From contig JAYYEV010000005.1 of NCBI GenBank assembly GCA_036159515.1, positions 1 to 29,647 of the forward strand: 29,647 nt of DNA. Reading direction: 5' to 3'. The position numbers were made by a program, and so were the translations under genes. This document shows, piece by piece, positions 8,750 through 17,714 of the stretch (the first letter of the stretch is position 1; each line of letters opens with the position of its first letter). This stretch comes from GCA-002727735 sp036159515. GTDB taxonomy: Bacteria; Bacteroidota; Bacteroidia; Flavobacteriales_D; Parvicellaceae. Under the pieces are notes generated by a model, which searched no databases, was not told where the DNA came from, and saw nothing but the letters and a program-made list of their open reading frames with translations.

Positions 8750-10665
8750 TAAAACAAAAATTTAAGCTCTAACAAGGTTTCAGTTCCCTTTAGATTATTA
8801 AATAAAAAGTTTGGATCATAATATTTATAGAAATTTTGTCTAAGGAAAAGCATAGCATTATCCCCTATTTTATAATCAATACCACATCCAAAAAGTGTAT
8901 TTCTTTGATTTCTCTCAAAGTTTCTTACCGCATTTTCATTGAAAAAATGATTTACTATGCTAATAGGACTTCCCAACGATATATTATTGTCACCTTTTTC
9001 AGTTAAATTGTTGCCTATGACACGTTCAATTCCCACATTTAAAACCACATAAGTATTTTCATTTAATTCGAAAGATAAATCTAGTTCGTTTGATAATTGA
9101 CTAATTAACATTTTTAAATTATACTTAGGTACATAAGAAAAAGATTTACTACACGAATTAAACCTTGTTAACAGAAAAACATAAAATTGATGATTAAATA
9201 TTGTCCCATTGTACTTAGCCTGAAATTCAATGTTGTTAAAATACTTTCTAAAATTGGCTAAACCATTATCGTTGGTATCAACCAAATCCACATTTTCAAA
9301 TATATTTCTGTATGTTGAATTTAAATTATTATATGGGCCCCAATCACGAGCAAATAAGTACAATCTTGAAAGGGTCTCAGAATTTACATTGTATCTGTAA
9401 GATAAACTTGCAGCGGATGTGTCAATTTCTGTGGAAATGCCTATACCAGCATTAATTTTTAATTTCTTAAACATATGTTCAGCGTTTACACTAATTCCCT
9501 GTCGATTGTTAGTGTGATTTCCCAGTCCTATTATCGGACTGTTAAACTGAGGCCTAATTGTAGTGGCTCTATTGTTAGCACCAACATCTGGAAAAACCTC
9601 TAGAACTGTGGTGTTTAAAAAATTACCTGTAAGATTGATAAATTCTGGAGCAATTCTGTAGGCTTGTAAATCAATGGGGAATTTTAAAGTTTTTGTAGTT
9701 TTAACATTAGCAATAATTGCTTCCCCAAATTCAAATTTATTTTCTGGAGATTCATAAGTGCCAAAACCTCCCTCTAAAGAAAAATATAATGATTTCCATT
9801 TGTGTGAAAACTCTAAAGTGTTTATGGAATATCTCCTAAAATTTGATGAAATTGTATCCACAAGATTACTAGAATTTAAAAAATTATATGCTATATTAAA
9901 ATCATTGATTTTTTTATTGATTTTAAAACAACTTGTGTAATTATTAGACAACTCATTGAAATTGGATCGATTAAAAGGAGTTTTACCAATAACCCCTTTA
10001 AATGAAAGATTAAATGGGATATCTTGTCCTTGTATAAAAATCCCTTGAAAAGCTCTATTGCCATAACGCAAGCCATCATCAATTAAGCCTTTTTCATAAT
10101 AATTTTTATACCTAATTTCTGGAGTATTGGTTAGTCTGGTCTGAGGTCTTCTATGGTATAAACTTTGTCTGTTAAAGGTCCTATTTCCCCAAACTGTTAA
10201 CCTGCTTTGTCTGTACCAATTTACTCCACCAGAACTCAAGTTGAATTTTCCAAATTTTGTATTAAAAGAAGTTCTTAGATTAATCCCCAGTTCAAGCGTT
10301 AAATTATTATTATCACTTTCTGGGCCCTTATATAAACTATTGAGCATAAAATCTGCTCCTATAGTAATTTTATCCTTTGTAAGCCCTTTTAATTTTAGAA
10401 GCAACATGGGTTCCCTAAATTGATCTCCTGATAAAATAGCTAATGTTTTTCCAGAATTATTTGGAAATACATCTTTTTGATTTCTTACAAAACCTAAAAA
10501 ACGGTAATAACCTGTAAAACTAAATTGACTGGATGGATTCTTTGTGTATTTGATGTTACTCGAAAAGGGAGTTAGAAAATCACCTGCCGAGGTTTGAGAG
10601 AGAAAATTTGAAAACTGAAATATCAATAAAATGAATGTTAAATATTTCAGATTTATTTTAAGCAT
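8749..10665 (-). CDS. Outer-membrane beta-barrel protein, unrecognised family
   Basis: 638 residues with a signal peptide (about 1-24, ending Phe-Leu-Ser-Gln). After a short leader the sequence begins FSFTGYYRFLGF, a typical first strand, and continues as repeated amphipathic strands with aromatic girdle residues; it ends LLELKFLF with a terminal Phe, the classic outer-membrane barrel C-terminus. No plug, TonB box or enzyme motif was recognised. It is the first of five genes chained by 1-4 base overlaps (8749, 7001-7004, 5970, 4741-4744). It lies 54 bases after the FGE gene. Two different barrels side by side suggest a paired or stacked outer-membrane assembly; that is inference from gene order. 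Confidence 0.8.
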   Translation of the reverse strand: MLKINLKYLTFILLIFQFSNFLSQTSAGDFLTPFSSNIKYTKNPSSQFSFTGYYRFLGFVRNQKDVFPNNSGKTLAILSGDQFREPMLLLKLKGLTKDKITIGADFMLNSLYKGPESDNNNLTLELGINLRTSFNTKFGKFNLSSGGVNWYRQSRLTVWGNRTFNRQSLYHRRPQTRLTNTPEIRYKNYYEKGLIDDGLRYGNRAFQGIFIQGQDIPFNLSFKGVIGKTPFNRSNFNELSNNYTSCFKINKKINDFNIAYNFLNSSNLVDTISSNFRRYSINTLEFSHKWKSLYFSLEGGFGTYESPENKFEFGEAIIANVKTTKTLKFPIDLQAYRIAPEFINLTGNFLNTTVLEVFPDVGANNRATTIRPQFNSPIIGLGNHTNNRQGISVNAEHMFKKLKINAGIGISTEIDTSAASLSYRYNVNSETLSRLYLFARDWGPYNNLNSTYRNIFENVDLVDTNDNGLANFRKYFNNIEFQAKYNGTIFNHQFYVFLLTRFNSCSKSFSYVPKYNLKMLISQLSNELDLSFELNENTYVVLNVGIERVIGNNLTEKGDNNISLGSPISIVNHFFNENAVRNFERNQRNTLFGCGIDYKIGDNAMLFLRQNFYKYYDPNFLFNNLKGTETLLELKFLF

Positions 10666-10719
10666 CAGTGTAAAAACCTCAATATATTAATTTTTAGTTT
10701 ATGATTGAAAAAGTTAATC

Positions 10720-11889
10720 TTATATGTCTCTTACACATCTAAATCCTACATGACTCATACCCGTTTCTTCGGAATGTGGCATTCTTGCTGAGACCCTGTA
10801 ACTAGAACAATAACTGTCATTACATAAATAGGATCCACCCCTTATCACTCTTTTTGGGTCATATGGCTCTAATGAATATGACCAAGTATTAGGACCTTTC
10901 GGATCTACTACTGTAGTAAATCTCTCAAAAGATTTATAATATCTATCGTCAAACCAATCAGCACATATTTCCCAAACATTACCAGCCATATCGTATAATC
11001 CATAACCATTTGGTGGAAACTGTTTAACTGGAGCTAATGAAATAAACCCATCTCTAGCATCATTAGACGTTGGGAAAACACCAGACCAATAATTACATTT
11101 TGGGGAACCATCATCTACTAATTCATTTCCCCAAGGGTAAATCTTATTTTCTAATCCTCCTCTTGCAGCCCATTCCCATTCAGCTTCTGTAGGTAAACGT
11201 TTACCACACCATTTTGAATAGGCTAATGCGTCTTTGTAGGCAATATGAACAACAGGGAAATTATCCTTTCCTTCGATAGAACTTTTTGGACCTTGTGGAT
11301 GTTTCCAGTTAGCGCCTTTTGTCCAATACCACCATTGGGAATAGTCAATAAGGTTTCTAACAGAAATAGGCGCAATAAAAACCATAGAACCAGGTTCAAG
11401 TAATTCATCATTTGGTTTTGGTGTATTTGGTGGGAGTTGTTTTTTTAGCTCATTCCAATCAATGTATTTTTCAGCTACAGTTATGTATCCTGTTTCTTGA
11501 ACAAATTTTTTAAACTCATAATTTGTTACTTCATGAGCATCCATGAAAAAAGATGTAACACTTACTCTATGTCTTGGAAATTCTCTCTGTAAAGCAAAAC
11601 GTTCTTCAACAGAACCCATCATGAATTCACCACCCTCTATAAAAATCATTTCATGCGATACAACATCTGTAGAATTTGTATCATAATTTAATATTTCTAC
11701 ATCACGATGTACATCTGGCACATCTAACAAAAAATTACTTCTTGAATTCTCACAACACGAATTATGGTTATTTATACTATCATTTTTTAGATTGATTTTA
11801 ATTGAATCTGATTTATCATTATAACACGAAAACAGTGTGAAATGCATCACAATGACACTAGAAAGAAAATTTTTTTTTGAATAAATCAC
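10720..11889 (-). CDS. Formylglycine-generating enzyme (sulfatase-modifying factor), lipoprotein
   Basis: 389 residues of the SUMF1/FGE family, which oxidises the Cys of Cys-x-Pro-x-Arg in type I sulfatases to formylglycine using oxygen and copper. The FGE-sulfatase fold spans about 78-389: MIFIEGGEFMMGS, HEVTNYEF, RLPTEAEWEWAARGG, MAGNVWEICADWF and the final RGGSYLCNDSYC then GFRC. Cys356 and Cys361 match the spacing and context of the two copper-binding active-site cysteines of human FGE (SYMCHRSYC), so this looks like a genuine maturase rather than one of the many FGE-fold proteins lacking them. A signal with LFSC (Cys22) predicts a lipoprotein. The start is GTG at 11889, one base after the upstream sulfatase stop; the next ATG would leave too short a signal. 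It should mature the three sulfatases of this locus. Confidence 0.92.
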   Translation of the reverse strand: MIYSKKNFLSSVIVMHFTLFSCYNDKSDSIKINLKNDSINNHNSCCENSRSNFLLDVPDVHRDVEILNYDTNSTDVVSHEMIFIEGGEFMMGSVEERFALQREFPRHRVSVTSFFMDAHEVTNYEFKKFVQETGYITVAEKYIDWNELKKQLPPNTPKPNDELLEPGSMVFIAPISVRNLIDYSQWWYWTKGANWKHPQGPKSSIEGKDNFPVVHIAYKDALAYSKWCGKRLPTEAEWEWAARGGLENKIYPWGNELVDDGSPKCNYWSGVFPTSNDARDGFISLAPVKQFPPNGYGLYDMAGNVWEICADWFDDRYYKSFERFTTVVDPKGPNTWSYSLEPYDPKRVIRGGSYLCNDSYCSSYRVSARMPHSEETGMSHVGFRCVRDI

Positions 11890-11890
11890 A

Positions 11891-13333
11891 CTAATATGTT
11901 GAATTGAATTCTTCTATCCTTTGGTTTTTCCATGTTATACCTTTTTCCCATTTGGGTGCTTTTACTGATATTAAATACTTCTCCAAAATATCATTTAATT
12001 CAGCTGTTTTATCAGGTTCTTCTGTTGAAAGATCTTTCATCTCCGACAGATCATTGTCAAGATTATATAGTTCAACTTCATTATTATCATTGTATCTAAT
12101 CAGTTTAAAATTATCAAATCTTAATGCTGAATGAGGTCTATTTAATGCAATTTTATTTCTATAGGGTACATGAAATAAAATTCCCGGAATACTTCTTTTA
12201 ATTACATTATCTTGTCCATATAAGATTTTAAGAAAGCTGCCTCCATCAATTTTATTAAATGGTTTAGAATACCCTGTAATTTCAGCAATCGTAGGTAAAA
12301 TATCAGAACCACTAATTGGCACATCACACTGTGTGTTTGTCTCAATTCCTGGACCTTTAATAATAAATGGAACTCTGACACCTCCTTCTAAAGCATCCCA
12401 TTTACCTCTACTCAAAGGATAATTGTAACTTTTCTCGTAAGGTCTTGCTGCAGGGATATTTGGCACAGAACCATTATCCGATAAATAAATTATGTAAGTG
12501 TTATCATCAATATTCAATTGACTTAATTTATCCATGACTAATCCTAAGCTACTGTCCAAATTATGGGTCATAGCAGCAAAGCCAACATTATCATGTCTTA
12601 CCCCTTTTGGCTTATTATCAAAATAAGAAAAACTATGTTCAGTTGTTTCTAATGAGGAGTGTACAGCATAATGAGAAATTTGAAGGTAAAAAGGAGATTT
12701 ATCTTTAACATTATTTTCAATAAATTCTAATGCATTATGAGTTATTGTAAATATTTTTTTTGGATTTTCATTCATATTTGTTTCCCATTGTTCAGGACTA
12801 TTTATAAAACCACCATCTTTATTTTTAGTAGGGCCATCACTTATGTCATATCCTAAGTTTTTAGGGTTACTTCCCATTCCCCACTTTCCAAAATGTGCTG
12901 TACGATACTGATTATCTACACTTTTAAGCATTTTTGGAATACTCATCAAATGTTCATGGTCAATATGATCGGTATTCATACCTACTCTTATCAATGACAT
13001 TCTTGCTGGGGATTTACCAAATTGAATACTATATCTTGATGGAGCACAAACTGGGGCTGAGGAGTACGCATTTGAAAATTTAATTCCATTTTGAGCCAAA
13101 ATTTCCAAATTTGGCGTTTCATGGTAATCACTTTTAGATAAAGGTTCTTTATTCATCATTTGAACAGAAGTTCCATTCCAACCCTGATCGTCAACTAGAA
13201 AAATAATAAAATTAGGAGATTCGGTCTTGTATTTGTTGGTTACATTTACACATGAAAACAACATTATGTAAACTGTAATAAAAATTAATGATTTGAAGAC
13301 ATTTATATTCAGAATCATCATAACATTATTCAT
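11891..13333 (-). CDS. Sulfatase, S1 (formylglycine) family, lipoprotein
   Basis: 480 residues. A hydrophobic N-terminus ends in a lipobox (LFSC, Cys28). Motifs: Asp48-Asp49 (FLVDDQGWN), Cys96-Ala-Pro-Ser-Arg100 for formylglycine, Lys150 in GKWGMG, HYAVHSS around His220/His224, Asp285-Asn286 in SDNGS, and Lys310 in RGKWDALEGGVRVP. The usual GKWH motif reads GKWG here, so the His two residues after the Lys is Gly; the 'GKWG' form together with the 'EGGxRVP' segment is, from memory, typical of some arylsulfatase subfamilies and need not mean loss of activity. The subfamily is clearly different from the other two sulfatases in the locus. It overlaps the upstream sulfatase by four bases and ends one base before the FGE start. 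Confidence 0.93.
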   Translation of the reverse strand: MNNVMMILNINVFKSLIFITVYIMLFSCVNVTNKYKTESPNFIIFLVDDQGWNGTSVQMMNKEPLSKSDYHETPNLEILAQNGIKFSNAYSSAPVCAPSRYSIQFGKSPARMSLIRVGMNTDHIDHEHLMSIPKMLKSVDNQYRTAHFGKWGMGSNPKNLGYDISDGPTKNKDGGFINSPEQWETNMNENPKKIFTITHNALEFIENNVKDKSPFYLQISHYAVHSSLETTEHSFSYFDNKPKGVRHDNVGFAAMTHNLDSSLGLVMDKLSQLNIDDNTYIIYLSDNGSVPNIPAARPYEKSYNYPLSRGKWDALEGGVRVPFIIKGPGIETNTQCDVPISGSDILPTIAEITGYSKPFNKIDGGSFLKILYGQDNVIKRSIPGILFHVPYRNKIALNRPHSALRFDNFKLIRYNDNNEVELYNLDNDLSEMKDLSTEEPDKTAELNDILEKYLISVKAPKWEKGITWKNQRIEEFNSTY

Positions 13334-14862
13334 TTTTTCATTTTTATCCTCTTACCATTTTCATCATGAATATCTCCAAAAGTCAAGTTAGGTGCTTTAT
13401 TAATAGCTTTTGGATTGTCAAATCTTCTGCCAAGTCCTTCAGGCAATTTATTGGCTTTTACAATTCTTTCTTTTATTACAAATATCAAAGAATCTAACAA
13501 GGGCTTATATTCAACATTATTGGCTAAGTTTAAAAGTTCATTTGGATCAGATAAATGGTCATATAATTCCATACCAAATTCACCATTATTTCCCCATATT
13601 GTTATTCTATGTTGATTAGTCTTCATGGAATATCCATTATTAAGTCTAGTTAATGCGTTTTTTCTAACTTCTGATTTTTCACCGACCAAAATCGGCTTTA
13701 AACTTCTGCCCACAACATGTTTTGGAGTTTTTATTTCTGTTAAATCCATTAATGTTGGATAAAGATCTAAAAGCTCAACAGGAGACTTAATTATTTTTCC
13801 TCCTTCAATATTTGGAGCATAAATTATCAATGGAATTCTAGTAGCATTTTCAAAAAGTGTTAATTTCTGCCAGTGTCCGTGTTCTCCCAAATGATATCCA
13901 TGATCCGATGTAAAAACAACAATGGTGTTTTTATCCAAACCTGTTTCTTTTAATTTTTGAAGTACTCTTCCAACTTGGGCATCAACAAATGATACGGTTG
14001 AATAGTAGGCTTCCTTAATTTCTTTAGCTAAATCCACATCTAATTCTGTTTGGTTGTATTTAGCTCTTATGGTTTTTGCTGCTGGAACAGGAATTGTTTT
14101 CAAATAATCATCAGAACTTTTCTGTATAACCATTTCTTCTCTATTGTACAAGTCAAAATATTTTTTTGGTGCCACAAAAGGGGTATGTGGTCTAAAAAAA
14201 CCAACAGCCAAAAAGAACTGTTGACTATTTTTGGCAAATTTTTCAATCATTTTAATAGCCTCTGTGGCACCTATCCCATCAGTCTGTTCTTTATCTAATC
14301 CATCAGCTGCTAACCAACTTAAAGTACCACCGTATCTTCTTTCAGACAAAGTGTTGATTTTATATTCTTCCAGTTTATCTCTGCCATAAGGGTTTATGGT
14401 TTGATCCCAGGAATAAATATCATCGGCTCCCGAAGTACCAATAGCACTTGGATTGTCATAATGAAATATTTTACCAATCCTTACAGATTGATAGCCTTGT
14501 TGTCTGAACCTTTGACCTAAAGTAATAACGTCAGGTATTGCATTTCTTATCAAAACATTATTTTGAGTAATGTTGGTTTGATTGGTGTAAAGACCCGTCA
14601 TAAAGGAGGCTCTTGATGGTCCACACAATGGGTACTGATTGTGTGCATTTAGAAAGGTAAAACCATTATTTGCTAGTTGGTCAATATTTGGAGTTTTTAC
14701 CAAAGGATGACCATATACACCTAAATCACAATTTAAATCATCTGCAATGATGAATAATACATTTAATTTATCATGATTTTTATTGTTTTTGTCTACTGTT
14801 GTACAAGAATTAGAGAAAAACAATGTAACTATTATAATCGTATAAATACGTTGATTTTTCAT
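13330..14862 (-). CDS. Sulfatase, iduronate-2-sulfatase-like, probable lipoprotein
   Basis: 510 residues from the ATG at 14862. A longer start at 14913 is possible but would overlap the preceding gene and put 17 extra residues before the signal peptide; the 14862 start gives Met-Lys-Asn-Gln-Arg and a hydrophobic run ending SNSC (Cys20), a relaxed lipobox. Motifs: Asp41-Asp42 (IIADDLN), Cys80-Gly-Pro-Ser-Arg84, GKIFH (Lys131, His134), GFFRPHTPF (His226), TSDHGYHLGEHG (Asp320-His321) and Lys333. The GK(I/V)FH and FxxPHxPF pairs are hallmarks of iduronate-2-sulfatase-like enzymes (subfamily S1_7 as I recall it). That suggests, without proving, a 2-O-sulfated uronic acid or similar sugar as substrate. 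It overlaps the next sulfatase by four bases. Confidence 0.93.
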   Translation of the reverse strand: MKNQRIYTIIIVTLFFSNSCTTVDKNNKNHDKLNVLFIIADDLNCDLGVYGHPLVKTPNIDQLANNGFTFLNAHNQYPLCGPSRASFMTGLYTNQTNITQNNVLIRNAIPDVITLGQRFRQQGYQSVRIGKIFHYDNPSAIGTSGADDIYSWDQTINPYGRDKLEEYKINTLSERRYGGTLSWLAADGLDKEQTDGIGATEAIKMIEKFAKNSQQFFLAVGFFRPHTPFVAPKKYFDLYNREEMVIQKSSDDYLKTIPVPAAKTIRAKYNQTELDVDLAKEIKEAYYSTVSFVDAQVGRVLQKLKETGLDKNTIVVFTSDHGYHLGEHGHWQKLTLFENATRIPLIIYAPNIEGGKIIKSPVELLDLYPTLMDLTEIKTPKHVVGRSLKPILVGEKSEVRKNALTRLNNGYSMKTNQHRITIWGNNGEFGMELYDHLSDPNELLNLANNVEYKPLLDSLIFVIKERIVKANKLPEGLGRRFDNPKAINKAPNLTFGDIHDENGKRIKMKK

Positions 14863-14872
14863 GAGGAAAATA

Positions 14873-15997
14873 TTAATGTTGAATAACAATGTATTCACTT
14901 TCCCACTTGTCATTTATCAGATAACTAATACAATACACATTGCTTTGAAAATTACTTAGGTTTATTTTTTTGTTTTTTTGAGCTTTTTCATCCGTAAATA
15001 CGGTTTTACCAAAAATATCTCTTACGATGATTTTATCAATCATATCCTCACTCTGTATGTTTATTAAACCTTCAGTAGGGTTAGGATAGATTAACAAATC
15101 CTTAAATTCATGTTGAAAATTCGAGCTTACAGAGGTGCAAGTATCACAGCTTCCCCAACAAACTGGTATAAGTGTAGTATCGACATCGGGAATAACTAAT
15201 AATCTATTAGTAAAGTTTACATTTCCGTTAGTACAATCTCCTGTTGGATCATTTGTCTCTTGAATTGTCCAGTCATCAGCTGAAAACTTATATTCAATGG
15301 TATCTCCGCTAACAAATGGTAGTGTTACTTCCCAAATATCATTTTGAAGTGGAGATGTCATAGGATTACAGTTTCCACACCATGAATTAAATGTTCCATT
15401 TAACTCTGGGGTTGTAAACGGTTCTGTTACGTTGGTCATATTTAATTTAAAGGTTACATCAACTGTATCTATTACCATATTAGTGTTCGATACAACCATC
15501 TGTTTCCAATAAATAGTATCTCCATTACCGACCCCCCAAGGGCCTCGAAGCCCAAATCTTGCGACAGGACCACTGTAAATACCATTTGTAGGAGTAGAAT
15601 CTAAATGAATGGTATATGTTGAATAACCAGTCATGGATGTATCTACCAAGAAATTGTAATAACAGAATGCTGTATTAGAATTGGGAGGATACACAAAAAG
15701 TCTTGCGTTGGCATTAGCTGGAGTTGCTGTCGGATTTTTTAAAGTAATCTCAACTTTATTGTAATCAGAAGCATCAATACCCAAATCAGCTTGAAGATTA
15801 CCACTCCTCATAATTGGTGTTGTATTAAATGATCGCATCGCCAAAGCGTCAGGCTGTTCTGTTAACGTGCAACCACCACCACTTACCCATCCTTCTTTAG
15901 AATTTTGCCAATTGTAAATGATTTGAGTGTTAGCACTAAGAGATGTTAACAAAAGGAAAAATGCGAATAATTTTATATTGAAGTTATATGTAAACAT
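14873..15997 (-). CDS. T9SS-sorted secreted protein with carbohydrate-binding-like modules
   Basis: 374 residues from the ATG at 15997; an upstream TTG in frame at 16024 gives a poorer signal peptide and was not used. The signal peptide (1-24) ends Ala-Asn-Thr-Gln. Residues about 25-170 form a beta-sandwich-like domain (YNWQNSKEGWVSGGG opening); about 178-284 is a starch-binding-like module (VTFKLNMTNV, LNGTFNSWCGNCNPM, IEYKFSADDW, Cys-Trp-Gly-Ser-Cys end). Residues 301-374 are a type A T9SS sorting domain (LLIYPNPTEGLINI, then IIVRDIFGK and a final short strand), so the protein should cross the outer membrane by type IX secretion and be attached or released. No catalytic motif is seen. It is the first gene of the sulfatase locus, ten bases before the next start. 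Confidence 0.85.
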   Translation of the reverse strand: MFTYNFNIKLFAFFLLLTSLSANTQIIYNWQNSKEGWVSGGGCTLTEQPDALAMRSFNTTPIMRSGNLQADLGIDASDYNKVEITLKNPTATPANANARLFVYPPNSNTAFCYYNFLVDTSMTGYSTYTIHLDSTPTNGIYSGPVARFGLRGPWGVGNGDTIYWKQMVVSNTNMVIDTVDVTFKLNMTNVTEPFTTPELNGTFNSWCGNCNPMTSPLQNDIWEVTLPFVSGDTIEYKFSADDWTIQETNDPTGDCTNGNVNFTNRLLVIPDVDTTLIPVCWGSCDTCTSVSSNFQHEFKDLLIYPNPTEGLINIQSEDMIDKIIVRDIFGKTVFTDEKAQKNKKINLSNFQSNVYCISYLINDKWESEYIVIQH

Positions 15998-16114
15998 GTC
16001 AGAAAGAATATGAATTAAAAGCAAAATGATAGTTGATTTGTAAATTAATAAAAATATTGCAGATATGGTTTGTTGATAAACATTTCATAGTTTTAAGCAA
16101 TTGAAATAGTTAAA

Positions 16115-16789
16115 ATGAATAAAAAAATAGGACGAGTACTGATTTTATTACTAATAGGATGTGTTATTGGCTTTGGCATTCTTTATCAAACCTGGGGTGG
16201 AAATCCCGAAAGTAAATTGAATAAAACTACCCTATTAGAAAATACCATGATAACTAACAGTTCTTTTGACAGCATATTGGGCACCACATGGATTAATCAA
16301 AAAAATGATACTTCCAGCTCCGAAGTTTCATTTACTATTGAAAGTAGCCCTAAATACACCAAAGGAATTTTTGAAAATTTTGACATTATTTTTAAAGTTT
16401 CTGAAGATGATCCTTCTAAATCTAAACTTAGGGTCACTATTGACGTTAGCAGCATTAATACAGATAATGAAATGCGTGATGAAAATTTGATGGATGAAGA
16501 TTATTTTAGTTTTAATGATTTTCCAAAAATCAGTTTTCAATCAAATGAAATTTTAAAAACCGATTCGTCCTATTGGGCATCTGGATTAATTGACATGATG
16601 GGTTTCCAAAATGAACTATCCTTTCACTTCATTTTTAAAGGTCTAGGACAAAATAATCGACAACAAAAAGTAGCTATTTTTGAAGGAGGATTTACGTTAG
16701 ATCGAGTAAAACTTGGAATGCCTGCCATTAAATCTATAGGAAATCAAGTAGATGTGAAATTCTATTGCGAATTAATTGAAAAGAATTAA
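16115..16789 (+). CDS. YceI-like protein with N-terminal membrane anchor
   Basis: 224 residues. Residues 6-26 form a transmembrane or uncleaved signal segment. The body matches the YceI-like lipocalin-type fold: SEVSFTIE, a strand DIIFKVS, the signature INTDNEMRDENLMDEDYF at about 114-131, FPKISFQS, then an FEGGFTLDRVKLGM segment near 189-202. YceI-like proteins bind isoprenoid-type lipids and are usually periplasmic; here the protein would face the periplasm while anchored. It is divergently arranged from the T9SS-sorted protein gene, 117 bases away, and lies 22 bases before the deacetylase-like gene, so the two may be co-transcribed. The particular ligand is unknown. Confidence 0.85.
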   Translation: MNKKIGRVLILLLIGCVIGFGILYQTWGGNPESKLNKTTLLENTMITNSSFDSILGTTWINQKNDTSSSEVSFTIESSPKYTKGIFENFDIIFKVSEDDPSKSKLRVTIDVSSINTDNEMRDENLMDEDYFSFNDFPKISFQSNEILKTDSSYWASGLIDMMGFQNELSFHFIFKGLGQNNRQQKVAIFEGGFTLDRVKLGMPAIKSIGNQVDVKFYCELIEKN

Positions 16790-16811
16790 CGTCCAAGTTT
16801 AAATTGTCTAA

Positions 16812-17714
16812 GTGCTAAAAATCGCCTTTGATAAAAAATACGTGCTTCCTTTACCTGAGGGGCATCGTTTTCCCATGTTAAAATATGAGCTTATTCCTGA
16901 TCAACTTTTATATGAAGGACTGGTTAGTGAAGATCAATTTTTTTCTCCGAAGAAAATAAAGGAGAAATGGGTAGAAAAAGCACATGACAGAATATATATT
17001 CAGAATTTAAAATCACTTTCGTTAACAAAAAGTGAAATCAGAAAAACTGGATTTCCGCTCACAAAAGAACTCGTTGAAAGGGAATTTATGATTACAGAAG
17101 GGAGTAGACAATGTGTTGATTATGCATTAGAATTTGGGGCTGCTGCTAATATCGCTGGAGGTACACACCATGCATTCAGGGATAAAGGTGAAGGATTTTG
17201 TCTTTTCAATGATGTAGCTGTAGCTTCCTATTATGCACTTGAAAAATTTAAAATGGATCAAATATTGGTCATAGACTTGGATGTACATCAAGGTAACGGA
17301 ACGGCTTCCATTTTTGGAAAAGAAAATCGAGTGTACACTTTTAGCATGCACGGAAAGAAAAATTACCCTTTTAAAAAAGAAAAATCAGACTTAGATATAG
17401 AGTTAGACGATGGGGTTAAAGACGATGAATACCTTAAAACACTAGAACAAACAGTTAAAAAATTAGATGCAAAATTAAATCCCAATCTTATTTTTTATAT
17501 TTCAGGTGTAGACATACTTTCAACAGATAAATTAGGAAGATTAAAAGTGTCTAGAGAAGGCTGTAAAAAAAGAGATGAGATGGTATTTGAGTTTGCTCAA
17601 AAAAACAATGTTCCCATTGTCACCTCTATGGGAGGGGGTTATTCTGAAAAAATATATGATATAGTAGAAGCTCATTGTAACACGTATAAATGCATGTTAC
17701 AATTAACGGACTAG
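16812..17714 (+). CDS. Histone deacetylase-fold (acetoin utilisation-like) metal hydrolase
   Basis: 300 residues of the arginase/deacetylase fold family that removes acetyl or related groups from amines. Motifs: GGTHHAF (His119-His120, catalytic pair), GEGFCLFNDVAVA, DLDVHQGNGT with zinc ligands Asp157 and His159, SGVD with Asp234, and GGGY with Tyr277. All zinc ligands are present. The start is GTG at 16812: an in-frame TAA lies immediately before it and no suitable ATG follows. The expected Gln-Ala-Gly-Val-Asp reads Ile-Ser-Gly-Val-Asp here. It is cytosolic (no signal peptide). The substrate is unknown; bacterial members act on small acetylated amines or acetyl-lysine. Its last four bases overlap the convergent lipoprotein gene. 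Confidence 0.92.
   Translation: MLKIAFDKKYVLPLPEGHRFPMLKYELIPDQLLYEGLVSEDQFFSPKKIKEKWVEKAHDRIYIQNLKSLSLTKSEIRKTGFPLTKELVEREFMITEGSRQCVDYALEFGAAANIAGGTHHAFRDKGEGFCLFNDVAVASYYALEKFKMDQILVIDLDVHQGNGTASIFGKENRVYTFSMHGKKNYPFKKEKSDLDIELDDGVKDDEYLKTLEQTVKKLDAKLNPNLIFYISGVDILSTDKLGRLKVSREGCKKRDEMVFEFAQKNNVPIVTSMGGGYSEKIYDIVEAHCNTYKCMLQLTD

Noticed and set aside
12880..12905. GKWG in the second sulfatase taken as a sign of a dead enzyme.
   Set aside because: All other catalytic motifs are intact and, from memory, GKWG occurs in other sulfatase subfamilies; kept as a finding but not called a pseudogene.
14863..14913. Extra 17 codons at the front of the iduronate-2-sulfatase-like gene.
   Set aside because: They overlap the end of the preceding T9SS protein gene and precede the signal peptide; the ATG at 14862 gives a proper lipoprotein signal.
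15998..16024. TTG-initiated extension of the T9SS-sorted protein.
   Set aside because: The ATG at 15997 gives a standard signal peptide; the extension adds nine residues that do not fit one.
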